48,878 nt of DNA from Bacteroidota bacterium (GCA_947485745.1 CANKQY010000010.1:1-48878); one strand, 5' to 3'. Positions 1-9,812 are shown, numbered from the stretch's first letter. Made by a program: numbers and translations. The notes: generated by a model from the sequence alone, not told the origin.

Positions 1-1197
1 AAAGCGTTCGTAGATAGATTTCTCTTCATCTCTGGCATTAATTGGGTTGGCAAATTTTTGTATGTCTTCCAAAGTAATGCGTGGCTGACCCAATATTACC
101 AAGCGTTCCACAATGTTTCTGAGTTCTCTGATATTGCCACTAAAATTGAGTTTCTTAAATTCTTCCAAGGCTTGAGGCAAGAATGTTTTTTTAGGCAAGC
201 CACCGTCTTCACAAACCTCTTTCACAAATTTTTCTGCTAATAATGGAATATCATCTCTTCTTTCGTTTAAAGAAGGAACATGAATTAAAATAACGCTTAA
301 ACGGTGGTATAAGTCCATTCTAAAAGTGCCCTTTTCAATTTCTTTGAGAAGGTTTTTGTTGGTAGCCGCAATCACACGCACATCTACATCAATGTCTTTT
401 TCGCCACCAACACGGGTAATTTTGTTTTCTTGCAATGCCCTTAAAACTTTTGCCTGAGCCGATAAACTCATGTCGCCCACCTCATCTAAGAAAATGGTGC
501 CTTGGTGTGCTTGCTCAAATTTGCCAATTCTTTGCTTAATGGCAGAGGTAAAAGCACCTTTTTCGTGCCCAAACAATTCGCTTTCTATTAACTCTGTTGG
601 GATGGCAGCACAATTCACTTCTATCAATGGATTTTTTCCACGTAAACTTTTTTCATGAACCCAGCGAGCTACCAATTCCTTACCTGTGCCATTTTCTCCA
701 GTTATCAGCACTCTTGCATCGGTAGGTGCAACTTTGTCGATAGTGTCCATGATATTTTTAATGGCAGGCGATTCTCCTATGATATCTCTTGTTTTAGAAG
801 CCTTCCTGCGCAATACCTTGGTTTCAATCACCAATTCCTTGCGGTCAATGGTGTTTCTTAAGGTTATGAGCAATTTATTCAAATCTGGCGGCTTCACAAT
901 AAAATCGAAGGCTCCTTTTTTGGTTGCTTCAACTGCCATTTCCACATTGCCATGTCCGGAAATCATAACAAAAGGCAAGTCTTCATCAATTTCTTTTGCC
1001 CTGGTTAAGACAGTTAAACCATCCATTTTGGGCATTTTTACATCGCACAAAACAGCGTCATATTCCTCATTTTCAATTTTTTGCAATCCCTCTTCGCCAT
1101 TAGCGGCCTCATCTACTTGGTAGCTTTCATATTCAAGAATTTCTCGAAGTGTGCTACGAATAGCTTTTTCATCATCAATAATCAATATTCTGGCCAT
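1..1197 (-). CDS. Sigma-54-dependent response regulator, NtrC family (C-terminus outside window)
   Basis: This is a two-component activator that would remodel sigma-54 RNA polymerase at target promoters. The start ATG is at 1197 and 399 codons are visible before the edge. The receiver domain spans about 1-120, with acidic pocket D8/D9 and phospho-acceptor D52 in DVKMPKMDG. The AAA+ domain spans about 138-370, with Walker A GENGTGKE (167-174) and Walker B FLDEVGDM (236-243). The sigma-54 contact loop reads GAFTSA (214-219) where the family usually has GAFTGA. Family members run to about 450 residues, so the Fis-type HTH should lie beyond position 1. No kinase gene is adjacent. The NtrY-like kinase at 30321 is a possible but unproven partner. 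The family assignment is certain; the regulon is unknown. Confidence 0.95.
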   Translation of the reverse strand, partial: MARILIIDDEKAIRSTLREILEYESYQVDEAANGEEGLQKIENEEYDAVLCDVKMPKMDGLTVLTRAKEIDEDLPFVMISGHGNVEMAVEATKKGAFDFIVKPPDLNKLLITLRNTIDRKELVIETKVLRRKASKTRDIIGESPAIKNIMDTIDKVAPTDARVLITGENGTGKELVARWVHEKSLRGKNPLIEVNCAAIPTELIESELFGHEKGAFTSAIKQRIGKFEQAHQGTIFLDEVGDMSLSAQAKVLRALQENKITRVGGEKDIDVDVRVIAATNKNLLKEIEKGTFRMDLYHRLSVILIHVPSLNERRDDIPLLAEKFVKEVCEDGGLPKKTFLPQALEEFKKLNFSGNIRELRNIVERLVILGQPRITLEDIQKFANPINARDEEKSIYERF

Positions 1198-1506
1198 ATC
1201 TTTTTTTTAAGGAATTGTAAAAATGAGAATTTTTGCGTTGATTAAAAATATTGTTGATATTTAATTAAAATTATGGATAATACGCTTGCTCAAGCATCTG
1301 TTAAAAAAGGATAGATAAACAGCCTCAAGTTCATGGTTTTCAGTATATACATGGGGCTAATTCAATCAAACCTTTTAGGTTATTACACACAAAGAATTTA
1401 TTTTGTAAAAGTTCACAATCACCTTAAATACCCAAAAAAGACTAAAACGGATGGCCGGCAATGGGCATAAGTGTATGCCGTGAAAACAAGATGGGCAGAT
1501 TATATT
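1198..1506. other. Non-coding gap between the response regulator and folD
   Basis: This is about 300 bases with no convincing ORF on either strand. It holds a small hairpin at 1464-1479 (GGCATA, loop AGTG, TATGCC) with no U-run on either side, so it is not a clear intrinsic terminator for folD. No TAnnTTTG element stands at a useful distance from the regulator start on the minus strand. It presumably contains the regulator's promoter, but I cannot point to one. Confidence 0.5.
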
Positions 1507-2370
1507 TTATTTAAACAACTCAATTGCTTCCAAAGTATTGAGCAATAAACCCACTCTAGTCATTGGGCCAACACCACCGGGAACCGGCGTAATATAACTA
1601 GATTTTGGTGCTACACTTTCAAAATCTACATCGCCTTTTAACCTATAACCGCTTTTTGCTGTGGCATCTTCAACCCTTGTAATGCCTACATCTATAACAA
1701 CTGCGCCTTCTTTTACCATATCACCTTTTAGGAAACCTGGTTTGCCTATTGCGGCAATAACAATGTCTGCTTTTTGGGTATAGCTGGCAAGGTCAACCGT
1801 TTTACTGTGGCAAACAGTAACAGTACAATTTTTCTGCAACATCAATGCGCTCATTGGCTTGCCAACAATATCACTTCTACCAATTACCACACAGTATTTT
1901 CCTGTTGTTTCAATGTTGTAATGTTCCAATAATTTAATGATGCCAAAAGGAGTTGCTGGTAAAAATGTTTTAAGACCTATAAACATCATCCCTACATTCA
2001 TGGGATGAAATCCATCTACATCTTTTTTATAACTGATTGTTTCAGTGATGCGTTTTTCATTGATGTGCTTGGGCAATGGCAACTGCACTATCAAACCATC
2101 AATCTCAGGGTTATTGTTTATTTTAATTACTTCAGCAATTAATTCTTCTTCAGTAGTATTGGCATCAAAGCGCAAAACGGTAGAATCAAAACCAACTTCA
2201 TGACAATCTTTTTCTTTGGCTGCAACGTAAGTAATACTTGCGCCATCTCCGCCAACAAGGATTGCAGCTAAATGAGGTGCTTTCATGCCAGCAGCTCTCA
2301 TGGCCTCCACTTTAGCTTTTATTTCTAGTTTAATTTTTTGAGAAACCTCATTTCCGCTCAGTAGGTTCAT
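1507..2370 (-). CDS. folD: Bifunctional methylenetetrahydrofolate dehydrogenase/cyclohydrolase FolD
   Basis: A cytosolic enzyme that interconverts 5,10-methylene-, 5,10-methenyl- and 10-formyl-tetrahydrofolate with NADP, supplying one-carbon units for purines and formyl-Met-tRNA. The length of 287 aa is normal. The substrate-site pair Y48/K52 is present (Y-x3-K after the GGDGAS segment), as are VQLPLP (95-100), the dinucleotide-binding GRSDIVGKP (164-172) and the C-terminal signature PGGVGPMT (264-271). It lies 12 bp downstream of lepA on the same strand, which suggests cotranscription. There is no sign of truncation. Confidence 0.97.
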   Translation of the reverse strand: MNLLSGNEVSQKIKLEIKAKVEAMRAAGMKAPHLAAILVGGDGASITYVAAKEKDCHEVGFDSTVLRFDANTTEEELIAEVIKINNNPEIDGLIVQLPLPKHINEKRITETISYKKDVDGFHPMNVGMMFIGLKTFLPATPFGIIKLLEHYNIETTGKYCVVIGRSDIVGKPMSALMLQKNCTVTVCHSKTVDLASYTQKADIVIAAIGKPGFLKGDMVKEGAVVIDVGITRVEDATAKSGYRLKGDVDFESVAPKSSYITPVPGGVGPMTRVGLLLNTLEAIELFK

Positions 2371-2382
2371 AATCTTTGATAT

Positions 2383-4170
2383 TTAATCCAATTTGAGAAC
2401 AGCCATAAACGCAGATTGTGGAATTTCTACTGAACCAACCTGGCGCATGCGTTTCTTTCCTTCTTTCTGCTTTTCCAATAACTTACGTTTACGAGAAATA
2501 TCTCCTCCATAACATTTTGCGGTTACATCTTTTCGCAAGGCCTTTATAGTTTCTCTTGCAATAACCTTGGCGCCAATACTCGCTTGAATAGGAATTTCAA
2601 ATTGGTGACGAGGAATTAACTCTCTTAACTTTTCACAAATGCGCTTGCCAAAATCATAAGCTCTATCTCTATGGATAATGGCCGATAAGGCATCCACATT
2701 GTCTTTGTTTAGTAAAATATCCAATTTCACCAAATCAGATTCTACATAACCAATAGGATGGTAATCAAAAGAAGCATACCCCTTAGAAATGGTTTTTAAT
2801 TTGTCGAAGAAATCAAAAACAACCTCTGCCAATGGCATGTCGAATACCATTTCTACCCTTGTAGTGGTCAGGTATTTTTGTTCTTTTAATATACCACGTT
2901 TGCCTAAACATAAGCCCATAATTGGTCCAACATAATCAACGTGGGTAATTATTTGTGCTTTGATAAACGGTTCTTCCACATGAGCGATGTAATTGGAATC
3001 TGGCAAATCACTTGGGTTATTTACCACATTCATTACTCCTTTGTTGTCGTAACAATGGTAACTTACATTGGGTACCGTTGTAATTACGGTCATTTTAAAC
3101 TCACGCTCTAGTCGCTCTTGGATAATCTCCATGTGGAGCATTCCTAGGAAACCGCAACGGAAACCAAAGCCAAGGGCAGCAGATGATTCGGGCTCAAATG
3201 TTAGAGAGGCATCGTTCAGTTGTAGCTTGTACATACTTTCTCTTAACTCTTCAAAATCTTCTGTATCTACTGGGTAAATGCCTGCAAATACCATCGGTTT
3301 TACTTCCTCAAATCCCTTGATATTTTCGGTAGTTGGCCTATCCACATGTGTAATGGTATCCCCAACTTTTACTTCACGTGCTTCTTTGATTCCAGAAATA
3401 ATATAACCTACATCGCCTGCAGATATTTGTGCGCGAGGCTCTGGGTTCAAACCTAAAATACCTACTTCATCTGCCAGGTATTCGCTGTTATTCGACATAA
3501 ACTTAACCTTATCGCCTTTCTTAATAACGCCATCAATTACCCTAAAATAGGCAATGATTCCTCTAAAAGAATTAAATACTGAATCGAAAATCAAAGCTTT
3601 CAAAGGGGCATTGATATCTCCTTTTGGAGCAGGTACTCTTTTTACAATGGCCTTTAAAATATCGCGTACTCCTTCACCTGTTTTTCCGCTTGCCCTTAAA
3701 ATATCTTCATAATCACATCCAATCAAATCTATAATCTGATCACTTACCTCTTCAGGCATTGAATGTGGAAGGTCAATTTTATTTAAAATGGGAATGATTT
3801 CCAAACCTTGGTCAATAGCCAAGTACAAATTAGAAATGGTTTGAGCTTGTATCCCTTGACTCGAATCTACAATCAATAAAGCACCATCGCAGGCTGCAAT
3901 AGAACGAGATACCTCATAGCTAAAATCCACGTGGCCTGGGGTATCAATGAGGTTCAGTTTGTACTTTTTACCATCTAACTCATAATCCATTTGAATGGCA
4001 TGACTCTTAATGGTAATGCCTCTCTCACGCTCTAAATCCATGTTATCAAGCAATTGGGCTTGCATTTCTCTTTGCGTAGTGGTATTGGTATATTCTAAAA
4101 GCCTATCTGCCAGAGTGCTCTTGCCGTGGTCAATGTGTGCTATGATACAAAAATTTCTAATATGGTCCAT
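2383..4170 (-). CDS. lepA: Elongation factor 4 (LepA), ribosome back-translocase GTPase
   Basis: A translational GTPase that acts on stalled or mistranslocated ribosomes. It is 595 aa, the normal family length. G1 is AHIDHGKST (11-19), G3 is DTPGHVDF and G4 is NKIDLP. The EF4-specific C-terminal domain is complete, with [20 protein letters not shown] near the end. It is the first gene of a probable lepA-folD unit and diverges from the lipoprotein at 4223 across 52 bp. On the minus strand a TATTTTCG element sits just before the start, resembling a Bacteroidota -7 box with a very short leader, but I see no matching upstream element. Confidence 0.98.
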   Translation of the reverse strand: MDHIRNFCIIAHIDHGKSTLADRLLEYTNTTTQREMQAQLLDNMDLERERGITIKSHAIQMDYELDGKKYKLNLIDTPGHVDFSYEVSRSIAACDGALLIVDSSQGIQAQTISNLYLAIDQGLEIIPILNKIDLPHSMPEEVSDQIIDLIGCDYEDILRASGKTGEGVRDILKAIVKRVPAPKGDINAPLKALIFDSVFNSFRGIIAYFRVIDGVIKKGDKVKFMSNNSEYLADEVGILGLNPEPRAQISAGDVGYIISGIKEAREVKVGDTITHVDRPTTENIKGFEEVKPMVFAGIYPVDTEDFEELRESMYKLQLNDASLTFEPESSAALGFGFRCGFLGMLHMEIIQERLEREFKMTVITTVPNVSYHCYDNKGVMNVVNNPSDLPDSNYIAHVEEPFIKAQIITHVDYVGPIMGLCLGKRGILKEQKYLTTTRVEMVFDMPLAEVVFDFFDKLKTISKGYASFDYHPIGYVESDLVKLDILLNKDNVDALSAIIHRDRAYDFGKRICEKLRELIPRHQFEIPIQASIGAKVIARETIKALRKDVTAKCYGGDISRKRKLLEKQKEGKKRMRQVGSVEIPQSAFMAVLKLD

Positions 4171-4222
4171 TGGCGCGAAAATAAGTAAATTTGGCCTTAT
4201 TATTGTGTAAGTTTTTATACTT

Positions 4223-5617
4223 ATGAAACAATATGTTGTAATTTTACTAATTTTATTGGCTTCGTGCGTTAAACCTAGTTACTACCAAACGCAAACAACT
4301 TCATTGAATGCACTTTACGAAAATGATTTTGCAAAGAGTTTAGCCGAATTGGAAAAAAATGAATACCTCAAGAAGGACTTTAATGCAAATCTTTACCAAA
4401 TAGAAAAAGGACGATTGCTCTTTTTAATGGGAAAATATGAGGAGGCTTCTAAACTTTTAATTGAGGCCGAATTGAGCATGGAGGACTGGAAAACCTTTCA
4501 TTATCGCAGTTCAAAAGGGGAGAGTACTTACATCATGGATAAAAGGTATACCAAAGATGGAAGTCCGCTCCCTCCACTTCCAACAAGAACTGGAGATTAC
4601 TATGGGGAGAATTCTCCGGAGGTAAGAGGAAGCTATGGTGTAGTAAACACCGTAAACATTAAATCACCCCGGAATCTCAAATTTATGTGTAATGATTATG
4701 AACGACCATTAATCAATTTCTATGTGGGTTTATGTGGCATAAAATTGCGCGACGACAAGCCGTTTGTGGAGGCCAAAAGGTTAAATATTCTTATGCAAAA
4801 CCTCGATACCAGAAAGTTTCCTATGAATCCTGGTCCGGTTGGCTATGCTACTAATCCTTTTATACCCCTTTCGAGCGGTATTTTTTATGAGGCCATGGGC
4901 GACTATAACAATGCATTGATAGCCTATGAAAAAGCCCTTGTATGTTTTGAAGATTATTATTGTTACGCGAATTATGGCGTAAGAATGCCAACACAATTGT
5001 TGGTCGACGTGCTATCGCTGTCGAAAAAAATGGGCTTTCAGGACAGAGTTGAAATCTTCACTAAAAAATATCCTTGGGTTCAAGCTGAAAAAAGCACCAT
5101 TAATAGTACCGCCATATTAATTGTTGAAGAGGGTTATGCGCCTTTGAAAGACCAAGAAATTTACTGGATTTTTAATGGCAAAATTACCAATGAAAAACCC
5201 AAATGGACAAGTAGTGGAAGTCAATCAGTCAAGAACTCAAGGGTTATTGTTAAACCGCAAAATTACATGGCCGCAAATTCAATTGTTGGTTTGAACCAAA
5301 CTGAAATGAAAGGTTCTGTAATTATAAACATGGATTATGCCATGAACGAGGTAATGAAAGAGAGGTTTAATTTGGAAGGTCAGCAAACTAATACCCCTGG
5401 TAACAGTTCTGGATCTGCGAATAACTCTGTTAAAAATAGCGATACCCGCAATTGGCAAAATCTCCCTTCAAAAATTGCCTATTATCGAGTTCCGTTGAGC
5501 AACACCATCAATGAAATAAGCATTAGCTATTATAATATAAAAGGGGCAAAGAAAATGCAAAAAGCCTCAGTTTCAAAACAAGCTAAAACCCAAGTTTTGC
5601 ATTTTTTTCTTAATTGA
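4223..5617 (+). CDS. Lipoprotein with TPR-like N-terminal half, COG3014-like
   Basis: The N-terminus is a lipoprotein signal: K2, a hydrophobic run and lipobox LASC with C15 as the lipidated residue. The N-terminal half is helical and repeat-like ([38 protein letters not shown]), consistent with tetratricopeptide packing. After about residue 290 the segment [17 protein letters not shown] and the later [12 protein letters not shown] resemble, from memory, uncharacterised bacterial lipoproteins of COG3014. A low-complexity N/S/G linker sits near residues 395-410. The function is unknown. A downstream antiporter gene begins 29 bp after its stop. Confidence 0.75.
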   Translation: MKQYVVILLILLASCVKPSYYQTQTTSLNALYENDFAKSLAELEKNEYLKKDFNANLYQIEKGRLLFLMGKYEEASKLLIEAELSMEDWKTFHYRSSKGESTYIMDKRYTKDGSPLPPLPTRTGDYYGENSPEVRGSYGVVNTVNIKSPRNLKFMCNDYERPLINFYVGLCGIKLRDDKPFVEAKRLNILMQNLDTRKFPMNPGPVGYATNPFIPLSSGIFYEAMGDYNNALIAYEKALVCFEDYYCYANYGVRMPTQLLVDVLSLSKKMGFQDRVEIFTKKYPWVQAEKSTINSTAILIVEEGYAPLKDQEIYWIFNGKITNEKPKWTSSGSQSVKNSRVIVKPQNYMAANSIVGLNQTEMKGSVIINMDYAMNEVMKERFNLEGQQTNTPGNSSGSANNSVKNSDTRNWQNLPSKIAYYRVPLSNTINEISISYYNIKGAKKMQKASVSKQAKTQVLHFFLN

Positions 5618-5642
5618 GTTTCGCCTTTTCCTATTACTTTCG
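5614..5642 (+). promoter_or_regulatory. Bacteroidota-type promoter with near-leaderless spacing (antiporter)
   Basis: TTG at 5614-5616, an 18-bp gap, then TACTTTCG at 5635-5642. This matches the TTTG-N19-TAnnTTTG pattern closely, with C for T in the -7 box. The downstream ATG is at 5647, so a start site about 6 bp past the box would give an mRNA with essentially no leader. The element overlaps the stop codon of the lipoprotein gene. Confidence 0.45.
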
Positions 5643-5646
5643 CAAC

Positions 5647-6978
5647 ATGTTGTTAAGTATTTTAGTTCAAGCACCTCCCATTTGGGTAGTATTTCCATTT
5701 GTTTCTTTGTTGCTTATGATTGCAACTGGGCCTGTGCTATTTCCAAAAATTTGGCACCATTATTACAAGCAAATTAGTATTGGCTTAGGCTTGTTGGTTG
5801 GCTTGTATTACATCATTGTATTAAACGATTTGATCCTACCCGTTGAAACATTAGCCGAGTATCTTTCATTCATTAGCCTTCTCACTATCTTATACATTGC
5901 CAGTGGGGGCATATTCTTATTTGTAGACGTTGAATCAAAAGCATGGGTAAATATTGCCTTTCTTTTTTTAGCTGGTTTGCTAACCAATGTCATCGGAACA
6001 ACAGGTGCTTCTGTACTTTTTATTCGCCCTTTTATGCGCATCAATAGATATAGGTTAAAGCCCTACCACATTATTTTCTTTATCTTTATTGTATCAAATG
6101 TTGGCGGTTCGTTAACACCAATTGGCGATCCTCCATTGTTCATGGGTTTTTTAAAGGGTGTTCCTTTTTATTGGACCATGTTAAATCTTTGGGCTCCCTG
6201 GTTGTTAGCAATGGCCGGACTTTTAACAATCTTCTATTTTTTTGAAAAGAAAAATACTTCTTTAGATGATGTTGACAATAGCGCTACATACACCAATAAA
6301 ATTATTGTAAATGGCAAGCGCAATTTTTTTTGGCTGTTCCTTGGTATCTCTACCGTTTTTCTTGATCCAAATATCATTGATGGCTTGCCTCATATTGCTT
6401 ACCACGGAAAGAAATTGTCGTACCTGCGCGAGTTGATTCAACTATCTGCTTCTTTTTTATGTTACCGTTTTGCAGATAAAAAAGCCTTGCAAAGTAATAA
6501 GTTCGATTTTGATGCCATCAAAGAAGTTGCATTTTTATTCTTTGGAATCTTTTTGTGTATGATGCCTGCCTTGCAATCTTTGGAGGTTTTTGCCCATGCC
6601 CAAGGCAATTCATTGGTATTGTCGCCTAGTTTAATCTATTGGAGTAGCGGATTTTTTAGCAGCGTTTTGGATAATGCACCAACCTACCTCAATGTTTTTG
6701 CCCTTATTTTATCGAATGCCGATTTAAGCATTAACAGCGTGGCAGATGTTCAACAATTTATGAATAGTGAAGGTGTTAATTTACTCAAAGCCCTTTCAGT
6801 TGGATCTGTTTTCTTTGGCGCTATGACTTACATTGGTAATGGACCAAACTTTATGGTAAAAGCCATCGCAGAACAAACTGGAGTTAAAATGCCAAGCTTT
6901 GGGAAGTATATTTTTAAGTACAGCCTCCCAATCTTACTGCCTATTTTAATCCTAGTAGGATTGTTGTTTTTTTTATAA
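5647..6978 (+). CDS. Ion transporter, NhaD/ArsB/citrate-transporter family (likely Na+/H+ antiporter)
   Basis: A polytopic inner-membrane protein with roughly a dozen hydrophobic segments. The motifs GGSLTPIGDPPLFMGF and, near the C-terminus, AMTYIGNGPNFMVKAIA are the paired re-entrant-loop signatures of the ion transporter superfamily, and SSVLDNAPTYLNVF fits the NhaD subgroup. Sodium/proton exchange is inferred from family resemblance; anion substrates cannot be excluded. I chose ATG 5647 (443 aa). An in-frame TTG at 5614 overlaps the previous gene and lies inside the promoter-like element, and the hydrophobic N-terminus makes sense from 5647. Followed by a hairpin cassette. Confidence 0.85.
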   Translation: MLLSILVQAPPIWVVFPFVSLLLMIATGPVLFPKIWHHYYKQISIGLGLLVGLYYIIVLNDLILPVETLAEYLSFISLLTILYIASGGIFLFVDVESKAWVNIAFLFLAGLLTNVIGTTGASVLFIRPFMRINRYRLKPYHIIFFIFIVSNVGGSLTPIGDPPLFMGFLKGVPFYWTMLNLWAPWLLAMAGLLTIFYFFEKKNTSLDDVDNSATYTNKIIVNGKRNFFWLFLGISTVFLDPNIIDGLPHIAYHGKKLSYLRELIQLSASFLCYRFADKKALQSNKFDFDAIKEVAFLFFGIFLCMMPALQSLEVFAHAQGNSLVLSPSLIYWSSGFFSSVLDNAPTYLNVFALILSNADLSINSVADVQQFMNSEGVNLLKALSVGSVFFGAMTYIGNGPNFMVKAIAEQTGVKMPSFGKYIFKYSLPILLPILILVGLLFFL

Positions 6979-7030
6979 AGGATTTAAGGAAATTACTATT
7001 TATTTCCATTGAGGGATTTCTTCCAATAAA

Positions 7031-7120
7031 TTCAAGCCCTTCAGGCTTGGGGAATATTCGACTGCCTTGGTAACCCCGCATTTTATGCGGGGCTATTATT
7101 GTTCAAGCCCTTCATGCTTA
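7031..7120. repeat. REP-like cassette of three small hairpins
   Basis: The 13-mer TTCAAGCCCTTCA occurs at 7031-7043 and again at 7102-7114. Each copy starts a short hairpin (7033-7049 CAAGCC/GGCTTG; the second weaker, AAGC/GCTT). Between them lies a stronger hairpin, CCCCGCAT-TTT-ATGCGGGG (7074-7092). The arrangement sits between the convergent ends of the antiporter and the DUF2911 gene. The central stem could act as a transcription barrier, but no strong T-run follows it. Confidence 0.6.
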
Positions 7121-7169
7121 AAAAAAATTAATGAATGGACAAATAAAATTTGAACAATAAAAAACTTTT

Positions 7170-7724
7170 TTATTTCTTTTTAATCGGAACTTTTATCTCC
7201 GTTTTGTCCCAATGGAAAACCAATTGAAAGGTATTTGTTGTATCTTTTGGTTCAAATTTAATAGAAAATTGCTCCTCAAATGGTGCTTCATTGCTGCAAG
7301 GAACCTCGGTTCTAAAAACATCCTGCTCTGCATTGGCTTCTTGAGCACCCCATCTGTCCCATTCCTTGTTAATGCAAATGGTCCACAATGTTGCACCAGG
7401 ATACGCATACATTGAATATTTACCAGGGGCAAGTTCCTTATCGTTAAACATAATGCTTTGGTTGTTTTCAAAAGTAGTGGCCTCATTGGCACCTAAACGC
7501 CAATATTTACGGTATGGTTGTAATGCCTCGGCCTCTTCCTCGCCAAAAATAACCCTGCCTTTTGCAAAAGGCTTGCAATAATTAATGGTAATGGCTAAAT
7601 CGCCATCCTTTATTTGTGTAACGGCAGAAGGACTGTATTTTTTTGTATCCTTTTTGAACCAATTGAAGAAAATAATTAAACCTACAACAATTATTCCGGT
7701 GATGATGAGTATCTTTTTTAACAT
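7170..7724 (-). CDS. DUF2911 protein, membrane-anchored
   Basis: 184 aa with one N-terminal membrane segment (about 5-21) followed by a soluble domain, probably periplasmic. The segment PYRKYWRLGANEATT (70-84) is the hallmark of DUF2911, a family common in Bacteroidota with no established biochemical role. The rest is predicted beta-rich, with a conserved-looking FHWDKTEIKVPI end. The gene stands alone with its own promoter at 7744-7772 and an inverted repeat at 7731-7747 between promoter and start. Confidence 0.85.
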   Translation of the reverse strand: MLKKILIITGIIVVGLIIFFNWFKKDTKKYSPSAVTQIKDGDLAITINYCKPFAKGRVIFGEEEAEALQPYRKYWRLGANEATTFENNQSIMFNDKELAPGKYSMYAYPGATLWTICINKEWDRWGAQEANAEQDVFRTEVPCSNEAPFEEQFSIKFEPKDTTNTFQLVFHWDKTEIKVPIKKK

Positions 7725-7730
7725 TTGCTT

Positions 7731-7772
7731 TTTGATTACTAATCAAACATAATATTTATTTTTTATTTACAA
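7731..7772 (-). promoter_or_regulatory. Promoter and operator-like inverted repeat of the DUF2911 gene
   Basis: Read on the minus strand: TTG (7772-7770), an 18-bp gap, then TATGTTTG (7751-7744), a perfect TAnnTTTG box. Overlapping the box and the expected start site is the inverted repeat TTTGATT-ACT-AATCAAA (7731-7747), with two perfect 7-bp arms. Its position would let a dimeric regulator block initiation. The regulator is unknown. Confidence 0.55.
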
Positions 7773-7774
7773 TA

Positions 7775-8473
7775 TCATAATTTTTGTAGCTGTTCAATTT
7801 CATGCTCAGTTAATAGTCTGTAATTTCCTGGTTTCAATTTTAGTAATTCAATCGAACCAATGCTAATTCTTTTAAGTTCGGTAACATAATTTCCGAGGGC
7901 AAAACACATTCGCCTAATTTGCCTATTCAATCCTTGGGTTAACTCAATTTTAAAACTAGTCAGGTCTATCAATTCAATTTTACAAGGCAAGGTTTTTGTG
8001 CCAAGTATTTCAACACCTGCTTCCATCTTATCTTTAAAATCTGCGGCATAAGGTTTCTCAAGTTTTACCAAATACACTTTGGGTAATTTCCTTTCGGGCT
8101 GAATAATTTTATTGTATAAAAAGCCATCATTGGTCAGTAATAACAGTCCTTCCGAGGCCTTGTCTAACCTGCCAGCATAAAATAAATGGGCAGCTTCCTT
8201 GGGTAAAGCTTGAGCTAAATTATTTGCAATAGCTAAATTTAAAGTACATTCTATGCCCCTAGGTTTATAATAGGCCATGTACCTATATTCACTAGGATCT
8301 TGAACCATGGTTTTGCCATAACTTACCTTTTGATAAGGGCCAACCAAACAATTATCGGTAACTACTTTATCATCTAATAGGATCAAACCGCCAACCAAAG
8401 CGTTTTTTGCTTCTTGGTTGCTAATTTTTAATTTTTGAACCAAAAGATATTGCAATTTGTGCCGGTAATTCAT
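7775..8473 (-). CDS. Ribosomal RNA pseudouridine synthase, RsuA/RluB/E/F family
   Basis: Isomerises a specific uridine in rRNA. 232 aa with an N-terminal S4-like RNA-binding segment (about 1-60), then the catalytic domain with GRLDKASEGLLLLTNDG (101-117), where D104 is the catalytic aspartate. LNRQIRRMCFALG is the conserved C-terminal motif of the family. In the motif, KAS replaces the commoner ADT after the catalytic Asp. The target uridine cannot be assigned from sequence, so no symbol is given. Only 9 bp separate it from the upstream NdpA-like gene, so the two are probably cotranscribed. Confidence 0.9.
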   Translation of the reverse strand: MNYRHKLQYLLVQKLKISNQEAKNALVGGLILLDDKVVTDNCLVGPYQKVSYGKTMVQDPSEYRYMAYYKPRGIECTLNLAIANNLAQALPKEAAHLFYAGRLDKASEGLLLLTNDGFLYNKIIQPERKLPKVYLVKLEKPYAADFKDKMEAGVEILGTKTLPCKIELIDLTSFKIELTQGLNRQIRRMCFALGNYVTELKRISIGSIELLKLKPGNYRLLTEHEIEQLQKL

Positions 8474-8482
8474 GCTTGTTAA

Positions 8483-9532
8483 CTAGCTTTCTTCCGAATA
8501 ATATATTTTATAAAATTTCCTCCCATCTGCTTCAACCCCTTTTTCAATATTGTTCTTGTTTCCATGGATATAGATATGAAAATTTTTGTCGAGTTTAAGT
8601 ACACTTTTAAAAATGCGCGCTTGTTTTTTTACGGCTTGATCCGAAATTTCAAAGCCATCTTTTATTTCTATATCGTATTCTGTCTCTGCCTGTTTTTGGT
8701 AATCTTTAAAGGATGTAATCAAACCTTCATGGTCGCCAAATACGGTTTGTGAAAAATCCTTTTGACTAAACTTTTCATTGTCTTTAAAATAGGCAACCGA
8801 TTTATTCAACAAATCAATTTGGTCTGCTTTATCTACTTGATATTCTTCGGTTATTTGCTTGGTCACAAAATCTTTGGCCAAGGTTAAAAAGTTGCTTGTA
8901 AAATGGTAATTATCTGCACAAGGTTTTATTTTTAAATATTGGTCGCGCCAATACATTGCCTCCGCACTTTTATTTACCCTGTCAACTACACAAACTTTAA
9001 ATCCTTTTTCACTTTCCATATTTAGGATCAAACAGCCTTTGTCTAGCTTATCAATGGGAGTACCGCTATCGTAATTGATTTTAAAGCCACTTCCAGCCCT
9101 TTGCATTTTTATAAAGTGGTCTTTGGTTTCGGCTTTAAATAAACCAATGGCCTGAACCAAACTACCGTTGAATTGAAGGTCGTTGAATTGGGCTACATAG
9201 AAATCGCCCGATTTAATATTGGGATGTAGTGCAGTTTCAAATAGGTGTTTGGCCAAATGAATGCTCTGAATATGGAAACTATTTGGGTGCTCAAAACACT
9301 GATGCGCGTAATGATATACTGGATTCATTTCATGGTCGTCGTTACTAAAAGTAAGGTGAAAATACTCAGGCTGCCCAAAAGGTTTGAGAAAATATTGCAA
9401 GAGTAATTCTTCCAATTTTTCGTCCTTATCATCAATTTTTTCTTTCGAAAGTATCAATGATTCGCCATTGGTTTTGTTACCAATTTGGTGAACAGATACT
9501 TCGGCTAAAGTAACTAGTGAAAAATCTAACAT
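8483..9532 (-). CDS. Nucleoid-associated protein, NdpA/YejK family
   Basis: 349 aa, matching the 37-kDa nucleoid-associated family (PF04245). Supporting segments are the N-terminal VHQIGNKTNGESLILS, the central KSGDFYVAQFNDL and MESEKGFKVCVVDRVNKSAEAMYWRD. YejK of E. coli binds the nucleoid and nucleoid proteins; the exact role in this phylum is unknown. On the minus strand a TTATTTTTCG segment 20-30 bp before the start resembles the phylum -7 box with one extra base. First gene of a two-gene unit with the pseudouridine synthase. Confidence 0.85.
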   Translation of the reverse strand: MLDFSLVTLAEVSVHQIGNKTNGESLILSKEKIDDKDEKLEELLLQYFLKPFGQPEYFHLTFSNDDHEMNPVYHYAHQCFEHPNSFHIQSIHLAKHLFETALHPNIKSGDFYVAQFNDLQFNGSLVQAIGLFKAETKDHFIKMQRAGSGFKINYDSGTPIDKLDKGCLILNMESEKGFKVCVVDRVNKSAEAMYWRDQYLKIKPCADNYHFTSNFLTLAKDFVTKQITEEYQVDKADQIDLLNKSVAYFKDNEKFSQKDFSQTVFGDHEGLITSFKDYQKQAETEYDIEIKDGFEISDQAVKKQARIFKSVLKLDKNFHIYIHGNKNNIEKGVEADGRKFYKIYYSEES

Positions 9533-9630
9533 GACTATTTTTTTTGCGAAAAATAAGGATTAGATGAACCAATTTTTAAAATAGTTTTTGTTGAAGTGGT
9601 ATAATGCCCCAACTCCCCAACACTTAATAA

Positions 9631-9756
9631 AAATTCATAAAATGGAGAAAACTTAAAAATGATGGAGGAAATGAAACCGTGACCAACTGTCACGGTTTGA
9701 AAATGCTTGCCCAAGATGGAAAAATGCGTGTGACAGATGTTGCGGGGAAGATCTGA
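9631..9756 (+). pseudogene. Relic of a phage BRO-N/antirepressor-type gene
   Basis: One reading frame (first codon 9631, stop TGA 9754-9756) contains NETVTNCHGLKMLAQDGKM followed by RVTDVAGKI. From memory this matches the internal block of BRO-N family proteins (prophage antirepressors and DinD-like proteins), where it is normally followed by about 100 more residues starting ADTEQ-like. Here it stops after AGKI, and no start codon fits upstream. It looks like an internal shard of a lost prophage or toxin-like gene. The palindrome at 9674-9698 (10-bp arms AAACCGTGAC/GTCACGGTTT) is a by-product of the ETVTNCHGL codons. Confidence 0.55.
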
Positions 9757-9812
9757 TTAAATTCAAAAATCAATATCTGCAATTCTCTTGGGAATGATTA
9801 AATTGCGCACTT

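Noticed and set aside
686-1123. 145-codon plus-strand ORF opposite the response regulator
   Set aside because: It is antisense to a clear receiver/AAA+ coding region and has no family resemblance of its own.
9674-9698. 10-bp inverted repeat as a terminator or operator
   Set aside because: No T-run follows, and the palindrome is explained by the codons for ETVTNCHGL in the BRO-N relic.
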